Positions 22,439-34,248 of a DNA stretch of 64,000 bases are shown piece by piece. The stretch is from Myotis daubentonii (lineage: Eukaryota > Chordata > Mammalia > Chiroptera > Vespertilionidae): the NCBI RefSeq assembly GCF_963259705.1, contig NC_081846.1, positions 56,201,205 to 56,265,204 of the forward strand, written 5' to 3'. Under the pieces are notes generated by a model that searched no databases, had not been told where the DNA came from, and saw only the letters and a program-made list of their open reading frames with translations. A program made the position numbers and the translations under genes. Position 1 is the first letter of the stretch; each line of letters starts with the position of its first letter.

Positions 22439-22660
22439 CCCAACCTGCGTGGCTCAGTGGTTGAGCATTGACCTATGAACCAGGAGGTCACCGTTCAATT
22501 CCTGGTCAGGGAACATACCCGGTTGTGGGCTTATTTCCCAGTGTGGGGCGTGCAGGAGGCAGCCAATCAATGATTCTCTCTCATCATTGATGTTTCTATC
22601 TCTCTCTCTCCCTCTCCCTTCCTCTCTGAAATCAATAAAAACATATTTTTAAAAAAGATT
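22439..22660 (+). repeat. VES-related SINE (older subfamily)
   Basis: Head GCCCAACCTGCGTGGCTCAG, TCTCTCTC-rich 3' part and A-rich tail. Imperfect target duplication TTGTTCATTTTA / TTTGCTCATTTTA flanks it. Confidence 0.87.
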
Positions 22661-22889
22661 TGCTCATTTTACTTGTGTAGTTAGCAAGACAGAAGAATCC
22701 AGAATTAGGATGTTTGAATATATAAACATAGTGTACCTTTGGAAGGATTCACTTCAGATATGAGTTTAGTATATAAACCCCTTATGATAGCCAGAGAAGA
22801 ATGGAAATAAACTGAGCAAGATCTTGATACTTTGGCAAAGGGGCTGAACCTGGCATGGGTCGGAGAGTTCAGCAGGAGACATGGACTCT

Positions 22890-23005
22890 GGTTCACTTTG
22901 GGCATTCACTGTGCGTCCATGGGTCAGTCATGTCCCTTCTGTGGGCCTCAGTTTCCTTATCAGTAAATGAAAATGGCCCCTATCACTTCTAACACTCTGA
23001 CTGTC
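22890..23005 (+). repeat. MIR remnant
   Basis: Contains GGGCCTCAGTTTCCTTATCA followed by GTAAATGAAAATGG, the MIR core pattern. Confidence 0.65.
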
Positions 23006-23114
23006 CTTATAGACCTCATTGGTCAGATTTCCTCGGAGTAATCACTCCACTTCAGACTGGACTACACAGGCATGGAAAGGGTTAGAAAGGATGGGAAAGG
23101 GTTAGACTTGATTT

Positions 23115-23464
23115 TTTTAGAATATAATATAACTTTTTTAAAAAACAGTTTTAGGTTTATAAAAAGTTGAGCAGGAAATATACAGAGTTCCTATATACTT
23201 CCTTACCTCTCTTCCTCTTTCCCCTATTACTAGCATCTTGCATTAGTGAACTGAAATTTGTTAAAATGATGATCCGATATTGATGCAGCATTAACTAAAG
23301 TCTATAGTTTACATTAGGGTTCATCTTTGTGTTGCACATTCTGTGGGTTTTAACAAATGTATAATGATACATATGTACCATTACAGTATCATACAAAATA
23401 GTTTCCCTGCCCTAAAAATCCTCTGGGCTTCACCTACTCATGTCTCCTTTCCTGTCCTCCTCTT

Positions 23465-23511
<47 letters not shown>

Positions 23512-24240
23512 ACCTACCCCTGGCAACCACTGATCTTTTTACTGTTGCCATAGCTTTACCTTTTTACCAAAATATCTTATAGTTGGAATCATATAATATG
23601 TAACCTTTTAAGATTGGCTTCTCTCACTTAGCAATACGTATTTTAGGTTCTTTCATGTCTTTTCATGACTCAATAGCTCATTTCTTTCAAGCTCTGAATA
23701 AAATTACATTGTATGGATATACCACACTTGGTTTATTCATTCACTTATTGAAGGACATCTTGGTTGTTTCCTGGTTTGGGCAATTATGAATAAAGTTGCT
23801 AAAAACATCTGCATGCAGGTTTTTGTGTGTATGTAAGCTTTCAACTTGTTTGTGTAAATACTAAGAAGCACAGTTGCTGGGCCCACGGTAAGACTATATT
23901 TAGTTTTGTAAGAAGCTGCAGAACTGTCCCCAGCGCGGCTGCACCACTTTGCGTTCCCACCAGCCACGAATGGGAGTTCCTCTTGCTCCACATCCTCACT
24001 GCCATTTCGTGTTGTCTGTGTTCCAGATTTAGGTCACTGTAATATGTGTATAGTGGTATCCCATTTTTGTTTTCATCTGCAATTCTGTGATGATATACGC
24101 TGCTGAATGTATTTTCAGATGCTTATTTGCTACCTATATATCTTCTTTGGTGAGGGGTCAGTTCATATCATTTGTACCTTTTTAATGGAGTTGTATTTTT
24201 ATTGTTGAGTTCAGACTTGATTTTGCAGGATTCTTTTTGC
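23115..24240 (-). repeat. Old L1 3' region
   Basis: Reverse-complement L1 phrases such as TTAGCAATACGTATTTTAGG, TTGGTTGTTTCCTGGTTTGG and CACAGTTGCTGGGCCCACGG run through the segment. It contains a perfect (AC)n tract at 23466-23511. The ORFs across it are not coding. Confidence 0.75.
23466..23511. repeat. (AC)n microsatellite
   Basis: Twenty-three perfect AC units inside an old L1. Confidence 0.97.
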
Positions 24241-25740
24241 TGATGACACGAGGCTCTGTCAGGGCTTAAACAAGCAGCCCAGCTGGCCCTGGCCTGAGCA
24301 TTGTGTTGTCTGGTTCCAGAGGCCCTCACCATTCAGGTTACAGTTGAATAGTTTACACATACATCAGAGCAAGCACAGTTTTGTTGTTGTTGCTTGTTTT
24401 GGCTAAAACAAGAGAAATTTATTGTCTTATAGTTCTGGAAGCCAGAAGTTCAGGATCAAGGTGTCAACAGGGTTGGTTTCTTCCAAGGGCTGTGCAAGCA
24501 TAGTTTAAAGAACTTTAATCCAGGCTCTGGTGGCAGAGAAAAGTTATCTGAGGGACATAGTTCACTGGGAGGAGCCTTTGAAGTGGTTTCTGGCCATGAG
24601 ATCCCAAGGAGAAACCTGGCAAACACCACCTTAACCGCCCGATCCCAGGTAACATCAGCAGCGATGTGAGACACAAACATCTGTCCCTCCGGGGATGCAC
24701 ATCACTTCTGCGGTACCCTTGCCGAAAGGAGAACCGCCTGAATCCCGTTCTCCCACTCTCCCTCAGGAGGAAACAGCAGACAAATGGGACCTGAAGTGCC
24801 TGCAAAACAGCTGGCCAGGACTCTTCAAAAGTGAGGACATGATGAAAGACAAAGAATAACAGAGGCGGCCTCTGAAGAGCTTGGACTCTTCTCATTTGCA
24901 CACCTCACTGTTTCCTCTGCAACCATGTCTACAACAGGCTGTGGCTGAGATTGAGAAAATCTATAAATTGAAATTAAAGAAGACAGAAACGTAAGGGGAA
25001 AATCCAAAGAAACGATTGAACAGGAGAAGCAAGCAGGCGCATCGGAATGCGGCACCGCTGAGATGCACTGTACATCCCACAACTGTTGGCCTCTTACTTT
25101 AGCTGTTTACCTCTGTAAGATGCAAAGGTGTTGGGTCAATTTAAATGCCTACGCTGCCTCTCTTCACATCAGAGAACTGCTGACAACTAAGGCCATCCGT
25201 GCCTGCCTCTGCACCTGCCTGGCTGGCTGGCAGGGAAGGAAACCAGCTTGCAGGCTGGTGATGTTGGTGAAGGAAGAAGCTGGTGGGACGATAGCGAAAT
25301 CTAGAGTAAAAACCAAGCTGGTCCAAGGTGTCCTGCAGGCTGGAAGACGCAATTTAATCAGAGTGCCATTTTTTGTTGTTGTTGTTGTTAAAATGATTTT
25401 AATTACTGGAATTCGCAATATCCTTAATATGCAAATAAAACGTTTTAAAACCCGGAGAGAGAAAAAGGAATAACAGAAGAGCTGTTCCATATTAAAGGAG
25501 ACCAAAGGGACATACGATGTCAGTGCAATGAATGATCCCGGACTGGATTTGAGAACAGAAAAAGAAACATTAGAGAGACAATCGATGAAAGTCTACCAGC
25601 GTTCGTTCTTGACTTTGATTATGGCACTGGCATATATAGGACGTTAATATTTAGAGAAGCTGGCTGAAGGGCGTCAAAAATTCTCTGTACGATTTTTGCG
25701 AGTCCGAAATTAATTCTATTCAAGTGAAAAGTTTTAAAAA
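24241..25740. other. Upstream flank of CD302, partly old repeat-like
   Basis: Contains AGAGAAATTTATTGTCTTAT with AGTTCTGGAAGCCAGAAG near 24410, and GGACATGATGAAAGACAAAG near 24833 with a GGAGACCAAAGGGACATACG phrase near 25497. Both are typical of old mammalian repeats that I could not name. No exon was recognised. It is the flank between the intergenic DNA and the CD302 CpG island. Confidence 0.45.
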
Positions 25741-26420
25741 TTGCGTTGGCGAGCGGGTCCAGCGGGCAGCGCGCCGCCGGATCTCGCCGCGGGTTGGGCG
25801 AGCCCGGCCCCCGCCCTCCGCGGGCCGCTCGGTGGGAGGGGTCGGGCCGCCCCGCATTTCCGAGACGCGCCGCCGGGCGCCCGCACCCACCGTCATGCCC
25901 GGGCCCGCGCTGCCCGCCGTCCTACTGCCGCTGCTGGGCCTCGCCGCCGCCGCTGTCGCGGGTAAGTCGCCGCCCCTGCGAGGCCCCCTCCTCGCCCCCG
26001 GCCCCGCTGAGACTCTCCACCATCCATCCCCTACCCGTCCCTGGGCGCCCCGGGGGCCGCGTCCCGCCCGGGCCTCTCTACCTCCCTGCGCGCCCACCCC
26101 GTGCGCCCCCGCGGGCGGCCCAGGAGTCGGCCCTCCCCCCACTACCCTCCAGTTCAGGGGGTTCCAGGAGGGCGCCCGGGGGAAGGGGTCGCCGAGCTCC
26201 CGAGAGTTCCCTCTCCCTCCCGAGAGTGCAAGCGTCAGAGCAGACCCCACTCGGAGCGAGGGGGACCTTCGAGGGGGCTGAGCGGCTGGAGAGCAGGGGG
26301 ATGGAGGGTACCCGACGAGAACAGTTTCAGCGCCACTGGGGGCTGCGATGGGGAGCGGGGAACTTGGCCGCCGAGGTGTCCCCAGCTGTGCCCCGCGGGG
26401 TGGGGGGCGGGGGTGGGAGG
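25741..26420 (+). promoter_or_regulatory. CD302: CD302 CpG-island promoter
   Basis: A sharp change from AT-rich DNA to very GC- and CpG-rich sequence at 25741, covering CD302 exon 1 and the start of intron 1. No TATA box is evident before the start codon at 25895. This is the expected promoter of the stand-alone CD302 transcript. Long open frames on both strands here are a by-product of the GC content. Confidence 0.8.
25895..25961 (+). CDS. CD302: CD302 exon 1: signal peptide
   Basis: ATG at 25895 within a CpG island, context GTCATGC. It codes MPGPALPAVLLPLLGLAAAA followed by VA, a classical signal peptide with a leucine core and small residues before the cleavage point. The donor is GTAAGT at 25962, leaving one G for the next codon. 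This start gives the family's normal signal-peptide length. Confidence 0.93.
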
Positions 26421-27468
26421 AAGCAGGCCCTCATCTGCTCACCGCGGTGTTTGTCCAGTTGGTTGGTGTTCAAGTTGTTGCAACAGGAAAACAGTGCAGC
26501 CAGATAACCCTTGGATCCTAGTGGGACGGGCGCAGCCTGAGCTTGGATTTCACTGAAGTCGTGTGATTTAAAGATCGTGGAGTGTGGTCTGCAGTTGTGC
26601 AAGTGACAGATGAAAAATTACACATGTTCGTCAGTCATTTCCCAAATGACTCCTGAGGAAAATACAACTCTGTTGAACATGTGGTTTAAAAGAAAAACAC
26701 AACAAACACATTTCCTGTGCAAGCATGTAAAATATGTGGCTGGGGTACGCTCTGGGGAAAGGCTTCCATCCCAAGCACTACTGAAGGAACAATTCCAGGA
26801 ATTACAGAGCAAAATAAACAAGAACTCGGTGAATACTTGTGTGGGTTTGAATTAAATGATTATGCAAGAGTGTGATTTCCCCCCTCCTCTCCCCCCCCCC
26901 CCCACCCCGCTACGAAATTTCATTGTCGTTTTATAAGTTCTTGCTGGAAGCCTGCTGACAGGCAGGAATATTTTAAAGGACCTCAGTGATGGAGGCAGCA
27001 GGAGAGTCAGCAGCCCAGAACTTGCTTAAAAACCCGAAGCTCCTTCCCTGAAACCTTTTGTCCACCAGCATTTACGACCAGTTATGTCATCTGATGCCGG
27101 TGAAGGAGCAGAAACAATTGGTGCAGATGTTCTTGCTGCTCAGACTGCACATTCGCTTTTCCTCAGGCAGGGCTGGGCTTGAGATCTGTGAAGAGGGGCT
27201 GTTTGAGCCCACCTTAAGCATGCCCTCATCATGTTTGCCCGCCCGTAACATCTAAGTAACATCTAAATGCCCGGGGAACCCACCCTCTGGGTGGCCATGC
27301 CTTCATACTGCGGGCTAGTCAAAACATTCTTTTCTTATTAAACTTTACAAAAAAACATCAACTTCTAGATTTGGATATCTCTCTTCAGAAAAGCTGTTTT
27401 GATCAATAGAGGACAAGCTATTTTAGGAAAGTTTTGTTCTTTTTCCTTTTTATACTGGCAGGATGGTT
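26421..27468. other. CD302 intron 1, start
   Basis: Mostly unique sequence after the CpG island, with a C-rich run at about 26879-26908. No exon or mobile element was recognised. Confidence 0.5.
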
Positions 27469-27481
27469 AAATGGGCTTTTC

Positions 27482-27600
27482 TTTAATTTTTATTGAATTT
27501 ATTGGGGTGACATTATTTCAGTAAAACTATATAGGTTTCAAGCATACAGTTCTGTTATGCATCATCTGCATATTGTATTGTGTGTTCACCCAAAGTCAGT
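27482..27600 (-). repeat. Truncated bat L1 3' end
   Basis: Reversed L1 tail (TTGAATTTATTGGGGTGACA). A 13-bp target duplication AAATGGGCTTTTC / AAATAGGCTTTTC lies at 27469-27481 and 27601-27613, so this is a complete, strongly 5'-truncated insertion. Confidence 0.88.
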
Positions 27601-27689
27601 AAATAGGCTTTTCAAGAGCTTATGAAAAGTGCGTGTTGAATACATTAATGCCATTAATTAATCAGCTTCTCTCAGGAAGGAGGCTTTAA

Positions 27690-27845
27690 TGATTGATTTA
27701 GAAGGAGCATGAGCAGAGCATGAACTTTGGAGTCAGGTACAGCAACTGTGGCCTTGAACAAGTTACCCAACTCATTTCACCTTAGTAAAATGGAGATAAT
27801 ACCTCACGGCTAACTGTGAGCATTAGATGAAAATTCTATGTCTAG
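27690..27845 (+). repeat. MIR remnant
   Basis: GACTTTGGAGTCAGGT-like start (GAACTTTGGAGTCAGG), TTGAACAAGTTACCCAACTC, then TAAAATGGAGATAATACC: the MIR pattern. Confidence 0.75.
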
Positions 27846-28496
27846 TACCTGTGACATGCATGGGAAATCTTGTATCTTTCCTTGTTCTCTTCATACAAAA
27901 TGAAGGGTAATTATTGCAACTAGAAAACCTCATGAGTGACACTTTCCAGGGATGTACGTTGGATGTGTATGGTTATTGGCCACATTCACATACATGTTGA
28001 TGACATAGGGCTAAAAAGCTATATATGTATGTATTTTTTTCATCTTAATACTTCACAAATCTCCCATCCAGATAAGATCAAGAATCACATTCGGCTTAGG
28101 ACTAAGTTAAGAAAGCTTTTCAGGGTTTTCACAGATTTAGCTGAATGGCGAGACCTCAACAGAAAAGCTCCTGTGGTATTGCTGCATGAAGTATGAATTT
28201 AATGTTGACATGGAGATCATTGCTATTGTTCTGGTATTTTGGAAATTATTTTGTAAGTGTTCTTATATTGTTTTTAGTTATCTTGAAAATCACAGTGAGC
28301 AAAACACTCTCTAAATTCCTGAATGAGGTTCTATGGTATTCCTCTTAAAGAGTTCTTTCTGCACTTAGTAGATGATCAGTATGTTTACTGGGTCAGTGAT
28401 TTCCTATGGATGGCATAAGATGAGTGAATATTAGCATTTCAAAGTAAATCCTCATTCTGTGGTTAGCACATGGATCAGAATTTAGGTAACTAATTT

Positions 28497-29631
28497 TTTT
28501 TTTTAGCTCTTTGTGGAAGCAGCCCTCTTTGTATTTTTAATTTTTTAAATTAAATTTATTGAAATAACATTGGTTAATAACATTATGTAAATTTCAGGTA
28601 TACAGCATTATATTTTTATGTCTGTATCACTCTATTGTGCGCTCACTGTCCAAAGTCTAGTTTTTATCCAATTCACCTTCCCTCGATCCCCTCTGCCTCA
28701 GGTAACCACCATTCTGTTGCTGTCTGTGGATTTGTTTTGGGGTTTTTTGTTACTTTGTTGTTTTTGTTTTGTTACTTTTTTTGTTTTATGTTCCATATAT
28801 GGGTGAAATCTTATTACTTTTGTTCTTTTCCATTTGATTTATTTCACTTAGCAAGGTACCCTCAAGATCCATCCTGAGTAGTATTCCTTTGTACATATAT
28901 AGCACATTTTCTTTGTTCATTCATCCATCAATGGACCCTTAGGTTGTTTTTACATTGTAGTTATTGTAAATAATGCTGCAGAGAACTCATGCAGCTCAAT
29001 AATAACAAAAAACAATTAGATTTAAAAATGGGCCCTAACCGGTTTGGCTCAGTGGATAGAGCGTCGGCCTGCGGACTGAAGGGTCCCAGGTTCGATTCCG
29101 GTCAAGGGCATGTACCTTGGCTGCGGGCACATCCCCAGTAGGTGGTGTGCAGGAAGCAGCTGATCGATGTTTCTCTCTCATCGATGTTTCTAACTCTCTA
29201 TCCCTCTCCCTTCCTCTCTGTAAAAAATCAATAAAATATATTTAAAAAATAAAATAAAATAAAAATAAAAAATAAAAATGGGCAGAATGAATAGACATTT
29301 TTTTTCCAGACATATAGATGGCAAACAGGCCTATGAAAAGATGTTCAACATCACTACTTATTAGGGAAATGCAAATCAAAACTGCAAATCAGAAGCCATT
29401 CTTACCTATTCGAATAGCTATTACCAAAAAGACAAAAATAATCCCTGTTGGTGTGGATATGGCGAAAAGGGAACCCTGTTGCACTGTTGGTGGAAATGTA
29501 AACTGGTACAGCCACTATGGAAAACAGTGTGGAGGTTCCTTTGAAAATTGGGAATAGAACAACCATAAGATCCAGCAACTCCTCTCTGGGTATTTACCCA
29601 AAGAGTACGAAAACACTAATTTATAAAGATG
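28497..29631 (-). mobile_element. L1 insertion with 5' inversion
   Basis: The left part (to 28985) reads as an L1 3' end in reverse, with CAATAAATTTAATT on the - strand. From 28986 the sequence switches to + strand L1 ORF2 end (CTATGAAAAGATGTTCAACA, GGGTATTTACCCAAAGAGTA), which in an intact L1 would lie just before the left part. Target duplications TAGGTAACTAATTT (28483-28496) and TAGGTTACTAATTT (29632-29645) bound the whole. A VES SINE at 29032-29273 interrupts it. About 37 bp between the L1 tail and the outer T-run may be 3'-transduced. Confidence 0.82.
29032..29273 (+). repeat. VES-type SINE inside the inverted L1
   Basis: Near-consensus head GCCCTAACCGGTTTGGCTC and a long A-rich tail with AAAAT units. 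Target duplication AAAAATGGGC is shared with the L1 sequence on each side. It is younger than the L1. Confidence 0.93.
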
Positions 29632-29785
29632 TAGGTTACTAATTTGGAATTGCCGTATTAACCCACATCATTCAGATCTGTTCACCTCCTCAGGTCTTCC
29701 CTGAACACACCACATTCTTTGTCACATCCCCACGTTTATCTTCATCAAAACACTTAATGCTTTCTGAATGCATCTTGTTTTTTAA

Positions 29786-29960
29786 AAATGAGATCAACCA
29801 AAGGACTTGTATGCACGCATATGAGCATAACCAATGGACATAGACAGTAGGGGGGTGAGGGCATGTGCTGGGGGGTGGGAGTGGCTGGGGAGATGTCAAT
29901 GGGGGAAAAAGGAGACTCATGTAATACTTTAAACCAGAAAGAATTTAAATAAAAAAGTAA
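29786..29960 (+). repeat. Bat L1 3' end
   Basis: GAGATCAACCAAAGGACTTG, TATGCACGCATATGAGC, GGACATAGACAG and an AATAAA-containing A-rich tail. The same tail occurs at about 33760-34024 and, in reverse, at 49423-49675. Confidence 0.8.
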
Positions 29961-30589
29961 TGAAATAATAAAATAAAAAGTTATCTTTATTGTTGAAAGT
30001 ATGTATTACAGATGTCTCCTTTTCCACCCCATTCTTGCTTGTCACTGTTTTCTTGCTTGTCACTTCCCTTACCAGGAGGAAGCTCTGTAATAGCAGAGAC
30101 TTTACCATCTCGTGGAGTTTTATTTTGTTTTGATTTATGTCTCTGTACTTTATTCTAATTTGTAATAAAAAAAATTTTAGATAATGGTTTAAAAAGTAGG
30201 GGGGGGGCAGGTGGGTAATGGGATTGTAATTTCTTCCAAATTATTTTACCTCTGCTATGAACTTATCTCATAGTTGAATTTAAAGCATTAAATCATCTTA
30301 ATCTGTTGATATGACTTTTTATGACTCTGTGGAAGGCACAGTTATGTTTCAAGGGAAATTCACATAGTTTTTGAATTTGAAATGTTAATAAATGTTTATT
30401 TTACTCCCAATGAAAAAGTGAAATTGCAACTAGATATTATTTCAGGACTTCTTTCATTATTGAGAAGCTTTTATAAATGTGCTCATGTGTTAAAAACTAG
30501 TTTTAAAACAGTGTTATTGACAATTTTTATAACACATATCAAATATTTCATTCCTTTTGTGGGTTATTTTAGATTTTGAGGGTAAATCT

Positions 30590-30810
30590 CTTTTTTTAAA
30601 ATATATTTTATTGCTTTTTTACAGAGAGGAGGGGAGAGAGATAGAGAGTTAGAAACATCGATGAGAGAGAAACATCGATCAGCTGCCTCCTGCACATTCC
30701 CTACTGGGGATGTGCCCGCAACCAAGGTACATGCCCTTGACTGGAATCGAACCTGGGACCCTTCAGTCTGTAGGCCGACTCTCTATCCACTGAGCCAAAC
30801 GGGTTCGGGC
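30590..30810 (-). repeat. VES-type SINE
   Basis: Reversed near-consensus copy. The 14-bp target duplication TTGAGGGTAAATCT is at 30576-30589 and 30811-30824. Confidence 0.94.
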
Positions 30811-30824
30811 TTGAGGGTAAATCT

Positions 30825-31550
30825 TAAAACTGACTCTCTAAGAAAATGGGCTAGTGATGCCCAGTAGGTGCAGAGTAACACTGACTGGTATCCCCATACA
30901 ATGAATAAATATCATGACAACTCTTCTGAGAAGGCACGTGAGGGGACAAGGCAGAGAGGGACACCGTGGAAGCGAGGTGGGAAGGGTGGTGTTGAGAGGA
31001 AATGGAGTGTCAGAGAGGCTGGGTTTCCTTGAGATTCAGGGAGATCTTGCAGGCCAGCACACTGGGCTCTGGATTAGTCAGGGACTTGGAACAGCCACTC
31101 CCTCCTCCTTACACAGTAAAGGGGATAAGGGGCTCTTCTTCCTCCTCTGTCTCTGCCACACTTGCCCTTGTTGGACAGTCAGTGACTGCAGCTCATATCT
31201 TAATGGGAGAGGGGCAAAGGTCTTGTTATTGACAAAGAAAAAAATTATAATCTTTGCCTTTCCCTTGTTAACACTCAGAACAAGTATGTCCCCAGGATCA
31301 CTTCCTCTTATTCTGTGCCTGATTGTTTAAAAAAAGAAATCATAAGGGAACAGAGAGTTCTATGGCAGCTTACCAGTAATGCAAAATATTCCGTGGATAT
31401 GCCATTTTCTTCTTTCAGTACAAGGTAATTTTAGGCAGAAAAACTATATGGAAACATTTGGAGTTACGTGAAGTACAAGCTTTTAAATTTCTCATCAGGC
31501 TCCTAAAATTCTGCACTAGAATTATAAAGTTACAAAATTCATAAAGACTT
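30825..31550. other. CD302 intron 1, unique stretch
   Basis: GC content is moderately raised at 30930-31230, where a + strand frame of 138 codons (30914-31330) exists. I see no domain or homology in it and treat it as non-coding. Confidence 0.4.
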
Positions 31551-31567
31551 GTTTAGGTGTTTTATTA

Positions 31568-31779
31568 TTTTTAATATATTTATATTTATTTCAGAGAGGA
31601 AGGAAAGGGAGAAAGTTAGAAACATCAATGATGAGAGAGAATCTTTGATCAGCTGCCTCCTGCATGCCCCCTACTGGGGATCAAGCCCACAACCCAGGCA
31701 TGTGCCCTGACGGAGAATCAAACCATGACCTGCCGGTTCATAGGTCAACGCTCTACCACTGAGACACACCAGCCAGGCC
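31568..31779 (-). repeat. VES-related SINE (older subfamily)
   Basis: Reversed copy with CTCTACCACTGAGACACACC at the head. Target duplication GTTTAGGTGTTTTATTA / GTTTAGGTGTATTATTA. Confidence 0.88.
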
Positions 31780-32569
31780 GTTTAGGTGTATTATTAATAA
31801 CAATCTATCTTTTGGGAGTGCTGCAAAGAGTAACAGAAAGTACTTTGCAGAGAGCTTTGTCGGCAGGATTTTTTTTGTTTTTTTAAGCAAAGCTTAATTA
31901 TTGAAATATATTTTATGGAAAATATTTACAGAACCTGAAAACCTATGGCAATATTTTAGGGAGGCAAGATGATAGCAAGTCTTAGTTTAGCCTTCTGCTC
32001 ATGAAGTCTAGGAATCTCACCAACTTTCCTCACGGGAGGTATCCAGTCTCTACTTGGACATTGCTCTTCTCAAAGTAAAATTGCATCGCTAAAGCAGTGC
32101 GTAAAACTTGTTCCTGGAGCATGGCAAGGAGGGTTCCGTGCTGAATCAGCTAACTGGAATTTCAGCTAATGCTGACATGAGCCTACAGAGAAGGCAACTG
32201 AGAGGTTTGAGGAAGTGAAGCAATAATTTTTACATTTTCCTGCCTGCAGTTTATTTTTTCTTCTCTTTTTGTCCTTATCATGTATTGCTTATCTATTTCC
32301 TCAACAATGTTCTTTGACTTGCTATAATTACCATTATCATCATCATCATATTCACTCCCATCTCAGAGGGAATCTTTGCTATTCCCTCTCTCTGACCTAG
32401 ATATCCACATGGCTTTTTCCTTCAGCTCATTCAGATCTTTTTATAGGGCATCTTTATAATGAGACCTTTCTTAGACACCTTTCTAAGATTGCAACCCAAA
32501 CCCCTACCCTACACTAAGGATCTTGCTTCTCTGTTTTCACTTTTCTCCTTAGTGCTTATAACTCTCTGT

Positions 32570-33040
32570 GGTTGCTAGCCTCCAAGATGGCCCAAGAAAT
32601 TCTCACCTCCTGGTATTCATACTCCACATAGCTCACCCCCACACCAATTAGGGCTGACCTGTATAACCAACAGGATATTGTGGAAATAACCGAGTGTGAG
32701 TCCCAAAGCTGGATTATAAAAGACATTGCACTTCTACCTTGTTCTCATTTGAATCACTTGACCCTTGAGCAACCCAGTGGAGAAGTCATGTAGTGAGGAA
32801 CTGAGGCTTCCCACCCACAGCCAACACCAACTCACCGTCTGTATGAGTGAGCCTTCGTGGAGGCTGTGGCCCTGGCCAACATCTTGACTACGACTTCATG
32901 AGACACCCCAGGCCAGAATCACCCAGCGAAGCAGCTGCTTCCGAATTCCTGACCCAGACAAACTGTGTAAAATAATAAAGCTTTTTAGTTGATTTAAGCT
33001 GCTAATTTGCTACTTGGCAATAGATTGGCTAATAACCCAC
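32570..33040 (+). repeat. MaLR (MLT1-like) solo LTR, tentative
   Basis: Phrases typical of this LTR class occur in order: CTCCAAGATGGCCC, GGCTGACCTGTATAACCAAC, GGATTATAAAAGACATTGC, then AATAAAGCTTTTTAG with TTTAAGCTGCTAATTTG and TTGGCAATAGATTGGCTAAT at the end. No coding sequence of an endogenous retroelement is seen nearby. Confidence 0.6.
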
Positions 33041-33060
33041 CTAAATAGAAAGCACCTTCT

Positions 33061-33181
33061 CCTGGCCGGATAGCTCAGTTGATTAGAGAGACGTCCTGAT
33101 ACACCAAGGTTGCAGGTTCTATCCCTGGTTCAGGGCACATACAAGGAAACCAATGAATGCATAAAAATGGAACAACAAAAT

Positions 33182-33246
<65 letters not shown>

Positions 33247-33290
33247 CCCCTCTCCCTCTCTCTAAAATCAATAAAATAAATTTTTGTAAA
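33061..33290 (+). repeat. tRNA-derived SINE with (TC)n
   Basis: Head GGCCGGATAGCTCAGTTGAT followed by a box-B-like GGTTCTATCCCTGGTTC, a (TC)n tract at 33184-33255 and an A-rich end. It differs from the main VES subfamily. Confidence 0.8.
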
Positions 33291-33439
33291 GTTTAATTTC
33301 TATTTATCAATTGAAATAATATGAAACACCTCCTACATATTATTTTATTTACTTACTCTGTGTATCTGCCTCAACTAGAATATGAGCTCCAGGATAGCAG
33401 GAATTTTTTTCCCTTTTGTTCACTGTGGAATCTGTAGCC

Positions 33440-33575
33440 TCTAGAGCAATTTTCTCAAAAAAGCCTCCTGCGATAAGTACTGGTATCATCCCCATTTTAC
33501 AAATAAGGAACTTGGGGCACCGGAAGGTTGTTACATATAGCCAAGATCATGTAGTCAGAGCCAGACTTTTCTCCA
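33440..33575 (-). repeat. MIR-like remnant
   Basis: CCCCATTTTACAAATAAGGA followed by ACTTGGGGCACCGG and a GTAGTCAGAGCCAGA phrase resemble the reverse-complement MIR pattern. Confidence 0.5.
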
Positions 33576-33759
33576 TAGCTTAATGTGCTTAGTCAGAATG
33601 CTGCACTGCCCACTTCTCTGCATACTATCTCGTGTTATGTACAAGACACTATGATAGTTGGGGGGTGTGGGGGGAGTTAAATTTAAGACATGGTCTCTGT
33701 TGTCATGCAGTTCACAGTCCAATTGAGAAAATAGGATCAATATCAAATAACTGGCATAC

Positions 33760-34024
33760 AGGATTTGATCAGTGCCATATGAGTGTGGGTGTAGGTCATC
33801 AAAAGATCCAAAGACAGAGACACAGCGATCAGACTATCAATCCCCAGAGGGAAAGTAGGGGAGGGTGGGAGTAAGGAGAAGAGATCAACCAAAGGACTTG
33901 TATGCATGCATATAAGCCAAACCAATGGACACGGACAACAGGGGGATGAGAGCACGAGTGGTTGGGGGTTAATGGGGGGATGAGGACACATTTGTAATAC
34001 CTTAACCAATAAAGAAATTTTTTA
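33760..34024 (+). repeat. Bat L1 3' end
   Basis: Shares GAGATCAACCAAAGGACTTG, ATATAAGCCAAACCAATGG and GGGGGATGAG with the tail at 29786-29960. It ends AACCAATAAAGAAATTTTT. Confidence 0.8.
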
Positions 34025-34034
34025 AAAAGTTATT

Positions 34035-34200
34035 TATTTATTAATTTTAGAGAGTGTGAGGAAGGGGGAGAGAGAGAAATATCGATTTGTTGTTCCACTT
34101 ATTTATGCATTCAGTGGTACATGCCCTTGACTGGAATCGAACCTGGGACCCTTTAGCCCGCAGGTCGAAGCTCTATCCACTGAGCCAAACCGGTTAGGGC
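34035..34200 (-). repeat. VES-type SINE, internally shortened
   Basis: Reversed copy ending CCAAACCGGTTAGGGC. It is shorter than its neighbours and seems to lack the segment after GCATTCAGTGG. Possible target duplication AAAGTTATTT / AAAGTTACTT. Confidence 0.82.
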
Positions 34201-34248
34201 AAAGTTACTTCTTAAATGACGATTAAGCTGCCATTCTAGAATTCTGTA

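Noticed and set aside
23343..23582. ORF with a poly-(Thr-His) run
   Set aside because: The run is simply the (AC)n microsatellite in an inverted L1.
25720..26556. Several long ORFs on both strands around CD302 exon 1 (up to 253 codons)
   Set aside because: They come from the GC-rich CpG island, overlap each other in many frames and continue through the splice donor. Only the 67-nt signal-peptide exon is supported.
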